64,000 nucleotides of DNA from DASUAO01 sp046484625 (GTDB lineage: Bacteria; Actinomycetota; Acidimicrobiia; IMCC26256; PALSA-555), in contig JAWOIO010000109.1 of NCBI GenBank assembly GCA_046484625.1, forward strand, positions 16,694-80,693, given 5' to 3'. Position numbers and translations under genes: made by a program. A model generated the notes under the pieces. That model saw only the letters and a program-made list of their open reading frames with translations, was not told the origin of the DNA and did not search any database. Positions 15,965 through 24,340 of the stretch are shown one piece after another (the first letter of the stretch is position 1; every line of letters begins with the position of its first letter).

Positions 15965-16750
15965 ATGCGCCGCCGTCTTGCAGTTGCCGGGCTCGCGGTG
16001 CTGATCGTGACGGTCGCGACGGCGTGCAGCAGCGGGGGGTCCGGTTCGTCCACCGGTCCGACCACGACGCGGGCGACATCCGCCCCGGATTCGAGCAGCG
16101 GGTGCGAGTTCATCGTCGCCTCGACCGGGCGCCGGTTCCGCAAGGCGCCGGCCGACCTGCAGTACCTCCAGACGGCAACGGCCGAGCCGACCGAGTGCTA
16201 CGACAAGATCACCTTCACGTTCGACCGCGGCGACGGTCCTGACCTGCCTCCGGGCTACATCGTCGAGTACCGGGACCCGCCGTTCATCGAGGGCATCCGA
16301 TCGTCGAGCGAGGGCTTCCCCGCGGCGAAGGCGATCCTCTACGTCGAGTTCCGGCCCGCGTCCACCTCGGATCGCCGGTTCGCCGGTAGCCCGAGGCAGA
16401 CGTACAAGGGGAACCTGCGCCTCCCGTTCCCGGCACTCGGCTCGTTCAGCGAGGGCGGCATGGGGCACACGGTGATCGTCGAATGGCTCGACAAGGCGCC
16501 GCCCTCGCTGCCGGAGGGGCTGGCGCCGGTCGAGGTGACGACCACCACGGCTCCTGCGGATGCGGACCCGGCCGACCCGTCCCCGACCGTACCGGCCGAC
16601 CCGTCCACAACGGTCCCGCCGGTCGAGTTCGTCCCCAACGATCCCGCCGTCACCCGTGTCGTCTGGCTCATCGGGTTGGACCGGAAGCGACCCTTCACCG
16701 TGGACTCGGCGAACCAGCCGTCGCGCGTGAGCGTCCTGATCATGCGCTGA
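15965..16750 (+). CDS. Secreted lipoprotein of unknown function
   Basis: 261 residues. N-terminus MRRRLAVAGLAVLIVTVATAC is a lipoprotein signal with a lipobox-like ATAC, then a Ser/Gly/Thr-rich linker that places the mature domain outside the membrane. The domain has two more cysteines (GCEF and TECYDK), which may pair, and the C-terminal half includes a Pro/Thr/Ala-rich stretch with repeated PTVPADPSTTVPP. Family not recognised. It converges on the quinone oxidoreductase gene with four bases between stops. Confidence 0.7.
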   Translation: MRRRLAVAGLAVLIVTVATACSSGGSGSSTGPTTTRATSAPDSSSGCEFIVASTGRRFRKAPADLQYLQTATAEPTECYDKITFTFDRGDGPDLPPGYIVEYRDPPFIEGIRSSSEGFPAAKAILYVEFRPASTSDRRFAGSPRQTYKGNLRLPFPALGSFSEGGMGHTVIVEWLDKAPPSLPEGLAPVEVTTTTAPADADPADPSPTVPADPSTTVPPVEFVPNDPAVTRVVWLIGLDRKRPFTVDSANQPSRVSVLIMR

Positions 16751-16754
16751 GGTC

Positions 16755-17708
16755 TCAGGCGACGAGCACGATCTTGCCGAGCTTGGCGCCGGCGGAGAAG
16801 CGGGCGTAGGCGGCTGCGGCCTTCGCCATGGGCACGGTCGCCTCGATCGGGACGCGGACGGCGCCGCGCTCGAGGAGCGGGAGCACCGAACGCTCGAAGC
16901 CGCGCGCGACGGCAGCCTTGTCCTCGAGCGACCGGGCGCGCAGGGTCGACCCGTGGATCCGTCCCCGGCGGCTCATCAAGGCGAGGAGGTCGAGCTCGGC
17001 GCGGGCGCCACCGCCCACTCCGATGATCGAGATGCGCCCCCCGGTGGCGAGGTGCTCCACGTCGCCGGCGAGGTTCGGACCCCCCACGAGCTCGAGTACG
17101 ACGTCGAAGGGTCCACGCGGCCCGTGCTCGTCGGGCGCGCAGACCTCGACCACGCCGCAGGCTTCGCCGATCTCGGCGACGTGGTCCCGGAGCTCGGGGG
17201 CGCGCACCGTGGCGACCACGTGCGCGCCGGCGCGGGCGGCGAGCTGGACGCCCGCGATCCCGACGCCGCCTGCGGCGCCGTGCACCAGCACGCGCTCTCC
17301 GAGGGTCAGTCCGCACTGCGTGAAGAGCGCGTCGTGCGCAGTCGAGAAGACCTCCGGCGCCCCGCCCGCCTCGGCCCAGCCCAGGTCGGGTGGGACCGCG
17401 ATCGCGTGTCGCTCCGGCACCACCGCGAGCTCGGCCTGTCCACCGCCGCCGGTGACTGCCATGACCCGGTCGCCGACGGCGAACCGGTCCACCCCGTCGC
17501 CCGTCGCCACCACCGAACCGGCGAGCTCGAGTCCGGGGATCGCGGCCGGCGCTCCGGGGGGTGCGGGGTACAGCCCGATGCGCTGGAGCATGTCGGCGCC
17601 GTTCAGCCCGGCCGCGCGCACCTCCACGAGCAGCTCGCCGGTGCCGGGAACCGGGTCCGGGTGCTCGCGCCACTCGAGCGCGCCATCGACGATCGTGACT
17701 GCATGCAT
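16755..17708 (-). CDS. NADPH:quinone oxidoreductase-type MDR enzyme
   Basis: 317 residues from the ATG at 17708. Zinc-less medium-chain reductase: GroES-like N-terminus with GLNGADMLQRIGLYP, the nucleotide site LVHGAAGGVGIAGVQLA, and a C-terminal GAKLGKIVL. Matches the quinone oxidoreductase/PIG3 group, which reduces quinones or enals with NADPH. Cytosolic. The promoter region is shared with the small divergent gene at 17772. Confidence 0.85.
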   Translation of the reverse strand: MHAVTIVDGALEWREHPDPVPGTGELLVEVRAAGLNGADMLQRIGLYPAPPGAPAAIPGLELAGSVVATGDGVDRFAVGDRVMAVTGGGGQAELAVVPERHAIAVPPDLGWAEAGGAPEVFSTAHDALFTQCGLTLGERVLVHGAAGGVGIAGVQLAARAGAHVVATVRAPELRDHVAEIGEACGVVEVCAPDEHGPRGPFDVVLELVGGPNLAGDVEHLATGGRISIIGVGGGARAELDLLALMSRRGRIHGSTLRARSLEDKAAVARGFERSVLPLLERGAVRVPIEATVPMAKAAAAYARFSAGAKLGKIVLVA

Positions 17709-17759
17709 GGGCCCATTCGACCACGTGCAGCCGGCGGCCGGAGACCGGGGCGGGAGCGG

Positions 17760-17765
17760 TACCGT
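17760..17765 (+). promoter_or_regulatory. -10 element TACCGT (leaderless)
   Basis: TACCGT, six bases before the GTG at 17772; supports that start for the small gene. Confidence 0.45.
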
Positions 17766-17771
17766 CGCCGG

Positions 17772-18131
17772 GTGCCCGTCGACTCGATCGGCTTCCTGGA
17801 CGACGACGGCAACGAGGTCGTCCTCGACGTCGAGGAGGCGGAGTCGCTGTGGGCGCTCGTGGGAGGCCTCGACGGCGCGACGGTGTCGGCCTGCCCTGGG
17901 TGTCGGAGCCGTGTCCTCGCGTGCGTCGCAGTGGTGGACCTGCTCGAGTCGGCGCCACCACATCCCCGGGCGCGTGACCTCGCTGATCTGGCCGACGACG
18001 CGCCGACTCTCCACCTCTACGTCGAGGACCTCACCGCGGAGTGCCGACACCGCGCCTGGCGGGACCCAGGGGCCCAGGAGTGGCGCGACGCGCTCGACGA
18101 GCTCCTCGGCGAGCCCCGCGGACTCCGCTGA
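17772..18131 (+). CDS. Small acidic protein with CxxC, unknown
   Basis: 119 residues from a GTG. Strongly acidic and soluble. A CPGC motif with two further cysteines nearby (LAC and AEC followed by RHRAW) could make a small metal or redox site. The C-terminal half has the pattern HLYVEDLTAECRHRAW. Family not recognised. Divergent from the quinone oxidoreductase; its leaderless-type promoter supports a real gene. Confidence 0.55.
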   Translation: MPVDSIGFLDDDGNEVVLDVEEAESLWALVGGLDGATVSACPGCRSRVLACVAVVDLLESAPPHPRARDLADLADDAPTLHLYVEDLTAECRHRAWRDPGAQEWRDALDELLGEPRGLR

Positions 18132-18157
18132 CCCGACACGGCGGGCGTGGGGCCGCG

Positions 18158-18742
18158 TCAGCGATCGATACGAGGTCGCTTGAACTCGTTGATGTGGGTC
18201 ACCGGGAGCAGCGCGAGCACCCGCGCGAGGTCGTCGACGTCCTCACGCTGCATCAGCCGGACGAAGGCGGCGTCGTCGCCCTCGATGAACGTCGGGACGC
18301 CCCACACCCCCCAGCGCTCGACGCCTTCGATGTGCTCCGCCTCGAGGGTCTTCAGCGGCCGCCCGCTCGCGACCTCGTCGGCAAGGGCGGCGGGGTCACC
18401 GCCGGCGCCGGCGATCGCGTCGTGCAGCACCCCCGCGTCGTCGATCTTGCGCCCGTGGTCGTGGCGGGCGGCGAACAGCGCGAGGTGCACGGCGGGGAAG
18501 ACCTCGGGGAACGCGTCGCGCGCCGCGATCCCGTACAGGAGCGCGAGGACCCCGCTGCCCCACTCCGCGGGATCGCGCTCCCACATCGGCGGCTCGTCCT
18601 CCCCGACGTGAGCCTGGTCGAGGGAGAACGCGAGGTAGCGCGGTTGGAGGTCGAGCCGCTCGGCGCCCGCCATCAGGGTCGCGTTGCCGTTGTAGGCGAA
18701 CGGGCATCGGTAGTCGAAGGTGACGGTGATGGTCCGGGTCAT
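18158..18742 (-). CDS. DsbA-fold oxidoreductase, FrnE/HCCA-isomerase-like
   Basis: 194 residues from the ATG at 18742. Thioredoxin fold with a helical insert: strand ITVTFDYRCPFAY with a single cysteine in CPFA rather than CxxC, then the cis-proline segment GVWGVPTFIEG. This is the FrnE / 2-hydroxychromene-2-carboxylate isomerase subgroup, which uses glutathione or mycothiol-like thiols. Cytosolic. Last gene of a tight minus-strand run with the PAP2 phosphatase eight bases upstream. Confidence 0.75.
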   Translation of the reverse strand: MTRTITVTFDYRCPFAYNGNATLMAGAERLDLQPRYLAFSLDQAHVGEDEPPMWERDPAEWGSGVLALLYGIAARDAFPEVFPAVHLALFAARHDHGRKIDDAGVLHDAIAGAGGDPAALADEVASGRPLKTLEAEHIEGVERWGVWGVPTFIEGDDAAFVRLMQREDVDDLARVLALLPVTHINEFKRPRIDR

Positions 18743-18750
18743 CGGGCTCC

Positions 18751-19278
18751 TCAGGTGGCGATCCGGCGCGCGGCAGGTGCGAGCGCCAAGCCGAGCGCGG
18801 CGCCTGCGACCACGTCGGACGGATGGTGGAGGCGGACGTAGACGCGGCTGCACGCGACGAGGCCGGCAAGGGTGAACCAGGCGGGCGCGCTGCGACGGCC
18901 GTGCGAGAGCACTGCCGCGCACATGAACGCGGTGGCGGCGTGGCCCGACGGGAACGACGACGTGACGGGCCGACGCATCTTGAAGGGGAGCGGTTCGTCG
19001 TGGGAGTAGTGGTCCTGGGGGCGGACTCGCCGGAACAGTGACTTCACCAGCCCGTTCGTGATCGCGGACTCGATGCCCAGCGCGGTGCTGAAGCGCAACG
19101 CGACGCGAGGGTCACGACGCGCGACCGCTCGCCCGATCCCCACGACGTGCCACAGCATGCCGTGGTCGGCCGCGCTCGAGAGCCCGTAGAACAGCCGGTC
19201 GAGCGCCGGCGAGCGTCGCGGCTCGAGCCACTTCTCGATCGCCTCGTCGAATTCGCGCGCCCGATCGGTCAACGCCAT
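18751..19278 (-). CDS. PAP2-family membrane lipid phosphatase
   Basis: 175 residues. The three PAP2 motifs are intact: KSLFRRVRP, SSFPSGHA and RVYVRLHHPSDV, with the conserved histidines of motifs 2 and 3. About four membrane helices. Dephosphorylates a lipid phosphate or polyprenyl diphosphate at the membrane. Its -10 element overlaps the stop codon of the upstream amidase. Confidence 0.85.
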   Translation of the reverse strand: MALTDRAREFDEAIEKWLEPRRSPALDRLFYGLSSAADHGMLWHVVGIGRAVARRDPRVALRFSTALGIESAITNGLVKSLFRRVRPQDHYSHDEPLPFKMRRPVTSSFPSGHAATAFMCAAVLSHGRRSAPAWFTLAGLVACSRVYVRLHHPSDVVAGAALGLALAPAARRIAT

Positions 19279-19284
19279 GACCCG

Positions 19285-19290
19285 ATGCTA
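19285..19290 (-). promoter_or_regulatory. -10 element TAGCAT for the PAP2 gene, built on a stop codon
   Basis: TAGCAT six bases before the ATG at 19278. Its first three bases are the TAG stop of the upstream amidase. Confidence 0.5.
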
Positions 19291-20238
19291 CCGGTGAGTC
19301 TCCGGTGCTCCCAGGTCCACGATCGGCCCGTAGGTGTCGGGTCGGCGCGTCGTGAGGAACGGGAAGAGCGTGAGCCAGTCGCGACGGGCATCGAGATCGA
19401 GGTCGACGACGAGCACGCACGGCTCGTCACGGGGCGCCTGTGCGAGCACCCGCCCGTACGGGTCGCACACGAACGACGACCCGTAGAACTCCAGCGGGCC
19501 TTCGGTGCCCACGCGGTTCACCACGATCATGTGCAGACCGTTCGCGATCGCGTTGCCGGTGATCACGCGCTCCCACAGCGGTTCGGTGTCGAAGTCCGGG
19601 TGACCGGGCTCGGACCCGATCGCGGTGGGGTAGACGAGCACATCGGCACCGGCGAGGGAGTACGCCCGGGCGACCTCCGGGAACCACTGGTCCCAGCATG
19701 TGGGGAACCCGAAGGTCGCGTGCTCGACCGGGACCGGCGGGTAGCCGTCGTCGCCGGGCAGGAACCAACGGTCTTCGTAGTAGCCCTCGGTGACCGGGAG
19801 GTGCGTCTTGCGCGTGTGTGCGAGCAGCGCACCGTGGGGGTCGACGCAGATCGCGGTGTTGTACCCGAGGGTGGAGCCGTCGGCGTGCTCGTAGAGGGAC
19901 GCGTGGACCGCGACGCCATGCCCGGCGGCGAGGCGGGTCACGAAGGCATGCGTCGGACCCCCGACGAGCGGCTCGGGCGCGATCGCGACGCCCAGCACGT
20001 CGTGGCCGGGGCCACCCGGGTCGACCGCGAAGTAGGGCGAGAGCGTCAGCTCCATGAGGCAGACGATGCGGGCGCCGGCGTCGGCCGCGGCGCGTACGCC
20101 CTCGGCCAGCGCGGCGGCGTGCTGCTCGGGATCGGGATGCCAGCGATGCTGCACGAGCCCGATCCGGAGCGGAGCCCGGGCGGGTGGGTCGACCCGGGCG
20201 GGGGACGGTGCCAGCCCCTCGGCGACGATGACGTGCAT
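19288..20238 (-). CDS. Nitrilase-superfamily amidase, AguB (N-carbamoylputrescine amidase)-like
   Basis: 316 residues from the ATG at 20238. Catalytic triad Glu63 (MELTLSPYF), Lys144 (RKTHLP) and Cys181 (PTCWDQWFPE). The stretches EGYYEDRWFLPGDDG, YPTAIGSEPGHPDFD and EFYGSSFVCDPYGRV follow the AguB branch closely, so hydrolysis of N-carbamoylputrescine (or a related N-carbamoyl amine) is the best guess. It has about 25 extra residues before the first strand (LRIGLVQH), so initiation further in is possible. Same strand as PAP2 and the DsbA-like gene. Confidence 0.85.
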   Translation of the reverse strand: MHVIVAEGLAPSPARVDPPARAPLRIGLVQHRWHPDPEQHAAALAEGVRAAADAGARIVCLMELTLSPYFAVDPGGPGHDVLGVAIAPEPLVGGPTHAFVTRLAAGHGVAVHASLYEHADGSTLGYNTAICVDPHGALLAHTRKTHLPVTEGYYEDRWFLPGDDGYPPVPVEHATFGFPTCWDQWFPEVARAYSLAGADVLVYPTAIGSEPGHPDFDTEPLWERVITGNAIANGLHMIVVNRVGTEGPLEFYGSSFVCDPYGRVLAQAPRDEPCVLVVDLDLDARRDWLTLFPFLTTRRPDTYGPIVDLGAPETHR

Positions 20239-20302
20239 CGGCCCATTGTGACGCTCGACGCGCCGCGCTGCGTCGAGCGCCAGGTTGCGTCGAGCGGGGT
20301 GG

Positions 20303-21145
20303 TCAGGCGGTGCGGAGCGCGGGCTCGGGCGCGACCGCGTCGGCGAGGGCGCCGCGCAGCTCGACCGCGCGGTCGGGGTTGCCCCCGTGTGCCGGACAGT
20401 AGGCCTTGAAGGAGCAGAAGTCGCAGAGCCGGCTGGGCTTGGCGCGGAAGTTCTCGCGCTCGCAGGCGCCCTCGATCGCGGTCCACAGTGCGCTCGTGCG
20501 GCGCTCGACGCCCCGGCAGGTCTGCTCGGTGGGGGTCGCGATGATCGCTTCGGGCTTGGACAGGTAGAGGAGCTGGACCCTGGCGGGGCGACGCCCCAGC
20601 ATCTGCTCGCAGAGCAGCGCGTAGATGTGGACGCCACCAAGGCTCTTGGCCTCGAAGAACTCGGACGGCACGCGCCCGGTCTTGTAGTCGGTGACGACCA
20701 GCTCGCCGTCGCCGTCGAGCTCGAGGCGGTCGATGATGCCGCGGACGCGCACGGCCCCGAGGTCGGCCTGCAGCTTGAGCTCGAGCCCGATCGGGTGGAT
20801 GGCCGTGGGGTCCTCGAGCTCGAAGTAGCGCCGGACGAGGGTCTCGGCGTCGGCGTGGAAGGCGGCCCAGCCGTCGTCGTCGAGGTCGAGGAGCGCGAAC
20901 TCCGGGTCGCTCGCGAGCTCGGCCCGGGCCCGGTCGAGGTCGGCGAGCGCGGCGTCGACCGAGCGGTCGTGGGGTGGTCGGCACATCAGCAGCTCGAGGG
21001 CCCGGTGCACGAGCGTGCCCTTCGAGGCGGCGGCGGACGGCGGCTCGGGGAGCCGGTCGAGATAGGAGAAGCGGAACGCGAGCGGGCACTCCTTGAAGCT
21101 GGAGATGGAGCTGGGGGAGAGCGACTTCGGAATCTCGAGGGCCAT
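20303..21145 (-). CDS. RecB-family nuclease with Fe-S cluster motif
   Basis: 280 residues. PD-(D/E)xK fold: first helix SPSSISSFKECPLAFRFSYLDRL, core RGIIDRLE...ELVVTDYKTGR carrying Asp and the D-Y-K catalytic motif, and C-terminal LCDFCSFKAYCP, which with the early CPL cysteine gives the four-cysteine cluster seen in AddB/Cas4-type nucleases. Probably acts on single-stranded or end-processed DNA. No CRISPR array or helicase partner is nearby, so it is not a Cas4 locus. Confidence 0.82.
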   Translation of the reverse strand: MALEIPKSLSPSSISSFKECPLAFRFSYLDRLPEPPSAAASKGTLVHRALELLMCRPPHDRSVDAALADLDRARAELASDPEFALLDLDDDGWAAFHADAETLVRRYFELEDPTAIHPIGLELKLQADLGAVRVRGIIDRLELDGDGELVVTDYKTGRVPSEFFEAKSLGGVHIYALLCEQMLGRRPARVQLLYLSKPEAIIATPTEQTCRGVERRTSALWTAIEGACERENFRAKPSRLCDFCSFKAYCPAHGGNPDRAVELRGALADAVAPEPALRTA

Positions 21146-21152
21146 GTGGGGC

Positions 21153-21158
21153 ACGGTA
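21153..21158 (-). promoter_or_regulatory. -10 element TACCGT for the RecB-like gene (leaderless)
   Basis: TACCGT seven bases before the ATG at 21145. Confidence 0.5.
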
Positions 21159-21256
21159 CCGGAGGCGTGTGACATCGACGAGGACCTGCGTCCGCAAGGG
21201 GTCGGGTACCGTGCCCGGGCACGGAGCCGCGACGGGGAACGGAAGGTGGACGCTCG

Positions 21257-22267
21257 ATGAAGGTCGAAGGTGGCATCCCGACGACGGGGATCGAGGAGAT
21301 CGCGGCCGCGGCCCGGAACCTCGAGGAGGTGGGCTACGACGGCGGGATCACCGCCGAGATGAGCCACGACCCCTTCCTCCCGCTGGTGATCGCCGCGGAG
21401 CACACCGAGACGCTCGAGCTCGGCACCGGGATCGCGGTCGCGTTCGCCCGCAACCCGATGACGCTGGCGAACATCGGCTACGACCTCCAGGTCTTCAGCA
21501 AGGGTCGGTTCACCCTGGGCCTCGGGAGCCAGATCAAGCCGCACATCGAGAAGCGCTTCTCGATGCCGTGGTCGCACCCCGCGGCGCGCATGCGCGAGCT
21601 GATCCTCGCGATGCGGGCGATCTGGGCGTGCTGGAACGACGGCACACCGCTCGACTTCCGGGGCGAGTTCTACCGCCACACCCTGATGACGCCGTTCTTC
21701 GTGCCCGGCCCGAACCCCTACGGCGACCCCCGCATCTCGCTCGCGGCCGTCGGTGAGCGCATGACGGAGGTCGCGGGCGAGGTCGCCGACGGCGTGATCC
21801 TCCACGCGTTCACCACCCGCCGCTATGTGGAGGAGGTCACCCTCCCGGCGCTGCAACGCGGCTTCGAGCGCTCGGGTCGCAGCCGCGACGACTTTGAGAT
21901 CTCGGGCCCGCTGTTCATCGTGGCGGGCAACAACGAGGAGGAGTTCGTGAAGGCCAGAGCCGGGACGAAGCAGCAGATCGCGTTCTACGGCTCGACTCCG
22001 GCGTACCGGGGCGTGCTCGAGCTGCACGGGTGGGGCGACCTGCAGACCGAGCTCAACCGTCTGTCGAAGCAGGGGGAGTGGGTCGCGATGGGCGAGCTCA
22101 TCACCGACGACATCCTCGAGGAGTTCGCCGTCGTCGCCGAGCCCGAGGCGGTGCCCGTCGCCATGCTCGCCCGCTACGGGGGCATCGTCGACCGGCTCGC
22201 CTTCTACGCCCCATACGAGAGCGACCCCGAGCGATGGAAGCAGGTGCTCGCCGGGTTCAAGGCGTGA
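21257..22267 (+). CDS. Luciferase-like F420-dependent oxidoreductase
   Basis: 336 residues, TIM-barrel LLM family. N-terminal strand VEGGIPTTGIEEI, then GTGIAVAFARNPMTLANIGYDLQ, FTLGLGSQIKPHIEKRF and PRISLAAVGERM are like the MSMEG_2256 subgroup of F420 enzymes (TIGR03617). Cytosolic hydride transfer with F420H2; substrate unknown. AAGGTGG precedes the ATG. The pyrophosphatase gene follows two bases after its stop, so they form an operon. Confidence 0.82.
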   Translation: MKVEGGIPTTGIEEIAAAARNLEEVGYDGGITAEMSHDPFLPLVIAAEHTETLELGTGIAVAFARNPMTLANIGYDLQVFSKGRFTLGLGSQIKPHIEKRFSMPWSHPAARMRELILAMRAIWACWNDGTPLDFRGEFYRHTLMTPFFVPGPNPYGDPRISLAAVGERMTEVAGEVADGVILHAFTTRRYVEEVTLPALQRGFERSGRSRDDFEISGPLFIVAGNNEEEFVKARAGTKQQIAFYGSTPAYRGVLELHGWGDLQTELNRLSKQGEWVAMGELITDDILEEFAVVAEPEAVPVAMLARYGGIVDRLAFYAPYESDPERWKQVLAGFKA

Positions 22268-22269
22268 CG

Positions 22270-22761
22270 ATGGAGCTGGAGGTGATCGTCGAGATCCCGC
22301 GTGGCTCGCGCAACAAGTACGAGATGGACCACGACACCGCGGCGATCTGGCTCGATCGGACGCTCTTCACCGCGACCCAGTATCCGGCCGACTACGGCTT
22401 CGTCCCCGACTCGCTGGCCGAGGACGGCGACCCGCTCGACGTGCTCGTCCTGCTCGACGCCCCGACGTTCCCGGGCTGCCACGTGATGGTGCGCCCGATC
22501 GGCGTGTTCCGGATGCACGACGAGGCCGGCGGGGACGACAAGGTGCTCTGCGTGCCCGCCAAGGACCCGCGTTACACGCGCTACGTCGACCTCGACGACG
22601 TGCGCAGCGCCACACCGTTCCTCCTCGACGAGATCGAGCACTTCTTCCACGTGTACAAGGACGTCGAACCCGGCAAGATGACCGAGCCCGGTCGATGGGA
22701 GAGCGCCGAGACCGCGGCGCGGGTCATCGAGGAAGCCCGGACGCGGTTCGTGGGGTCCTGA
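22270..22761 (+). CDS. ppa: Inorganic pyrophosphatase (family I)
   Basis: 163 residues, normal length. Contains EIPRGSRNKYE, YPADYGFVPDSL and the metal motif DGDPLDVLVL (Asp52, Asp54, Asp57), then KDPRYTRYVDLDDV. Hydrolyses PPi to phosphate, driving biosynthesis. Two bases behind the F420 oxidoreductase gene, with which it must be co-transcribed. Confidence 0.95.
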   Translation: MELEVIVEIPRGSRNKYEMDHDTAAIWLDRTLFTATQYPADYGFVPDSLAEDGDPLDVLVLLDAPTFPGCHVMVRPIGVFRMHDEAGGDDKVLCVPAKDPRYTRYVDLDDVRSATPFLLDEIEHFFHVYKDVEPGKMTEPGRWESAETAARVIEEARTRFVGS

Positions 22762-22805
22762 GCAGGGATCCCCAGCCCGGCGGGGCCAGAGCGAGGAGGA
22801 GTGGG

Positions 22806-23126
22806 ATGACGGAACGGCGCCTCGGTGACGTCGCGACGAAGGTCCTGTTCGAGAACGACCGGGTCAAGGTCTGGGAGCTCGTCCTCGCGCCGGGCGAGTC
22901 GTCCGACACCCACGAGCACCACCACGACTACCTGCTCGTCCAGCTCGAGGGCGACAAGATCACCGGCGACTTCGAGCCCGACACCAACGGTGAGTTCCCG
23001 CCGGGGCTGGTGGAGGGCGACGTCGCGCCGGGCAACGTGTTCTACACGACGAAGGGTGGTATCGAGACCGCCCGCAACACGGGGACCACGCCGTACCGCG
23101 AGATCCTCATCGAGCTGAAGGACTGA
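22806..23126 (+). CDS. Small cupin protein
   Basis: 106 residues, single cupin domain. Motif 1 is HEHHHDYLLVQLEGD with three close histidines, motif 2 is weaker (GDVAPGNVFYTTKGGIETARNTG). Metal binding is likely; function unknown. A GAGGAG run precedes the ATG. Downstream of ppa on the same strand. Confidence 0.75.
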   Translation: MTERRLGDVATKVLFENDRVKVWELVLAPGESSDTHEHHHDYLLVQLEGDKITGDFEPDTNGEFPPGLVEGDVAPGNVFYTTKGGIETARNTGTTPYREILIELKD

Positions 23127-23200
23127 CCCTGTCGCCGCCGGAGGTCCCTTCGGGTGAGGCCACGCCCCCTTCGCTTCGGGACACGCGGGCACTCCGGGGC

Positions 23201-24340
23201 ATGCGGGTCCTCGAGGTCGCAACGCTCTACTCGGCGCCGCAGATCGGAGCGCTGCTCGGGGACCTCGGCGCCGACGTCGTCAAGGTCGAGCCGCCCGGTG
23301 GCGACCCCATGCGACACATGGGCCAGCAGCGCGACGGACGCGCCGTCGCGTGGGAGCTGGTCGCCAGGAACAAGCGGTCGGTCGTGCTCGACCTCGACCA
23401 GACGCACGGCGGATCCGAGGCCGATCGCGCGACGTTCGACGCCCTCGTGCGCGCGGCCGACGTGCTGGTCGAGAACCTCACCCCGGCCGTCCGGACGAGG
23501 TGGGAGTGCACGTACGAGCAGCTCGCCGCGCGCAACCCGCGTCTCGTCGTGGTGAGCGTCAGCTGCTACGGGCTGACCGGGCCGTATGCCGATCGACCGG
23601 GGGCCGGGACGCTCGCGGAGGCCTTCGCGGGGCTCACCCACATGACCGGTGAGCCCGACGGCCCTCCGATGCTCTCGTCGGTCGCGATCGGCGACACGGT
23701 CACGGCGTTCTGGGGCGTGATCGGCGCCCTCGCCGCGTGCTGGGGGCGCGACGCGGGGCGAAGCAGTGACGCGGAGCCACGCGGGCGACTCGTCGACGTC
23801 AGCATGGTGGAGCCCATGCTGCACGTGATGGCAGGCACGATCGCGGGATGGGATCGTGAGGGGGCACCGCCCATCCGGAGCGGGAGTCGAGTCCCGGGTG
23901 GGGTCCCGCGCAACGTCTACCGAACTGCCGACGAACAGTACGTCGCCGTGTCGGGGACGACCGATGCCCAGGTGGCGCGTGTGCTCGGGATCCTCGGGCG
24001 AGCCGACGCGGCGTCCCGCGACCGCTTCGGCACCGCGGCGGCCCGCCGGACTTCCGGTGACGAGCTCGACGCGCTGGTCGCGGCGTGGGTCGGGGCGCGC
24101 CCGCGCGACGCCGTCGTCGCGGCGTTCGTCGAGGCGCGGGTAGCGATCTCGCCCGTCAACGACGCGCGCGATGTCCTCGGCGATCCCCAGGTTCGTGCCC
24201 GCGGCGCGGTGGTCGAGCCGGGGCCGGCCCCCGACCTCGACGCGCACCACGACGAGGTGCTCGCGGACTGGAGCGCCGGATCAGGGAGCGCCGGATCAGG
24301 GAGCGCCGGATCAGGGACGGAGACCGACCCCCGGGAGTGA
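23201..24340 (+). CDS. CaiB/BaiF-family CoA-transferase
   Basis: 379 residues. Family III fold: LEVATLYSAPQIGALLGDLGADVVKVEPPGGDPMR at the start (typical N-terminal strand and CoA site), GLTGPYADRPGAG and GRLVDVSMVEPMLHVM later. Moves CoA between acyl acids or isomerises acyl-CoAs. The C-terminus ends in three S-A-G-S-G units from a 15-bp tandem repeat, and the last 30 bases overlap the convergent SDR gene. Confidence 0.85.
   Translation: MRVLEVATLYSAPQIGALLGDLGADVVKVEPPGGDPMRHMGQQRDGRAVAWELVARNKRSVVLDLDQTHGGSEADRATFDALVRAADVLVENLTPAVRTRWECTYEQLAARNPRLVVVSVSCYGLTGPYADRPGAGTLAEAFAGLTHMTGEPDGPPMLSSVAIGDTVTAFWGVIGALAACWGRDAGRSSDAEPRGRLVDVSMVEPMLHVMAGTIAGWDREGAPPIRSGSRVPGGVPRNVYRTADEQYVAVSGTTDAQVARVLGILGRADAASRDRFGTAAARRTSGDELDALVAAWVGARPRDAVVAAFVEARVAISPVNDARDVLGDPQVRARGAVVEPGPAPDLDAHHDEVLADWSAGSGSAGSGSAGSGTETDPRE
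24271..24315 (+). repeat. 15-bp tandem repeat, three perfect units, end of CoA-transferase gene
   Basis: GAGCGCCGGATCAGG three times without a mismatch, in frame. The third copy runs into the region shared with the convergent SDR gene. Confidence 0.95.

Noticed and set aside
20303..21145. RecB-like protein as Cas4
   Set aside because: No CRISPR array or cas1/cas2 nearby; similar stand-alone nucleases are common in actinomycetes.
24271..24315. Tandem repeats as a CRISPR array
   Set aside because: Units abut without spacers and lie in a coding frame; no cas genes in the window.
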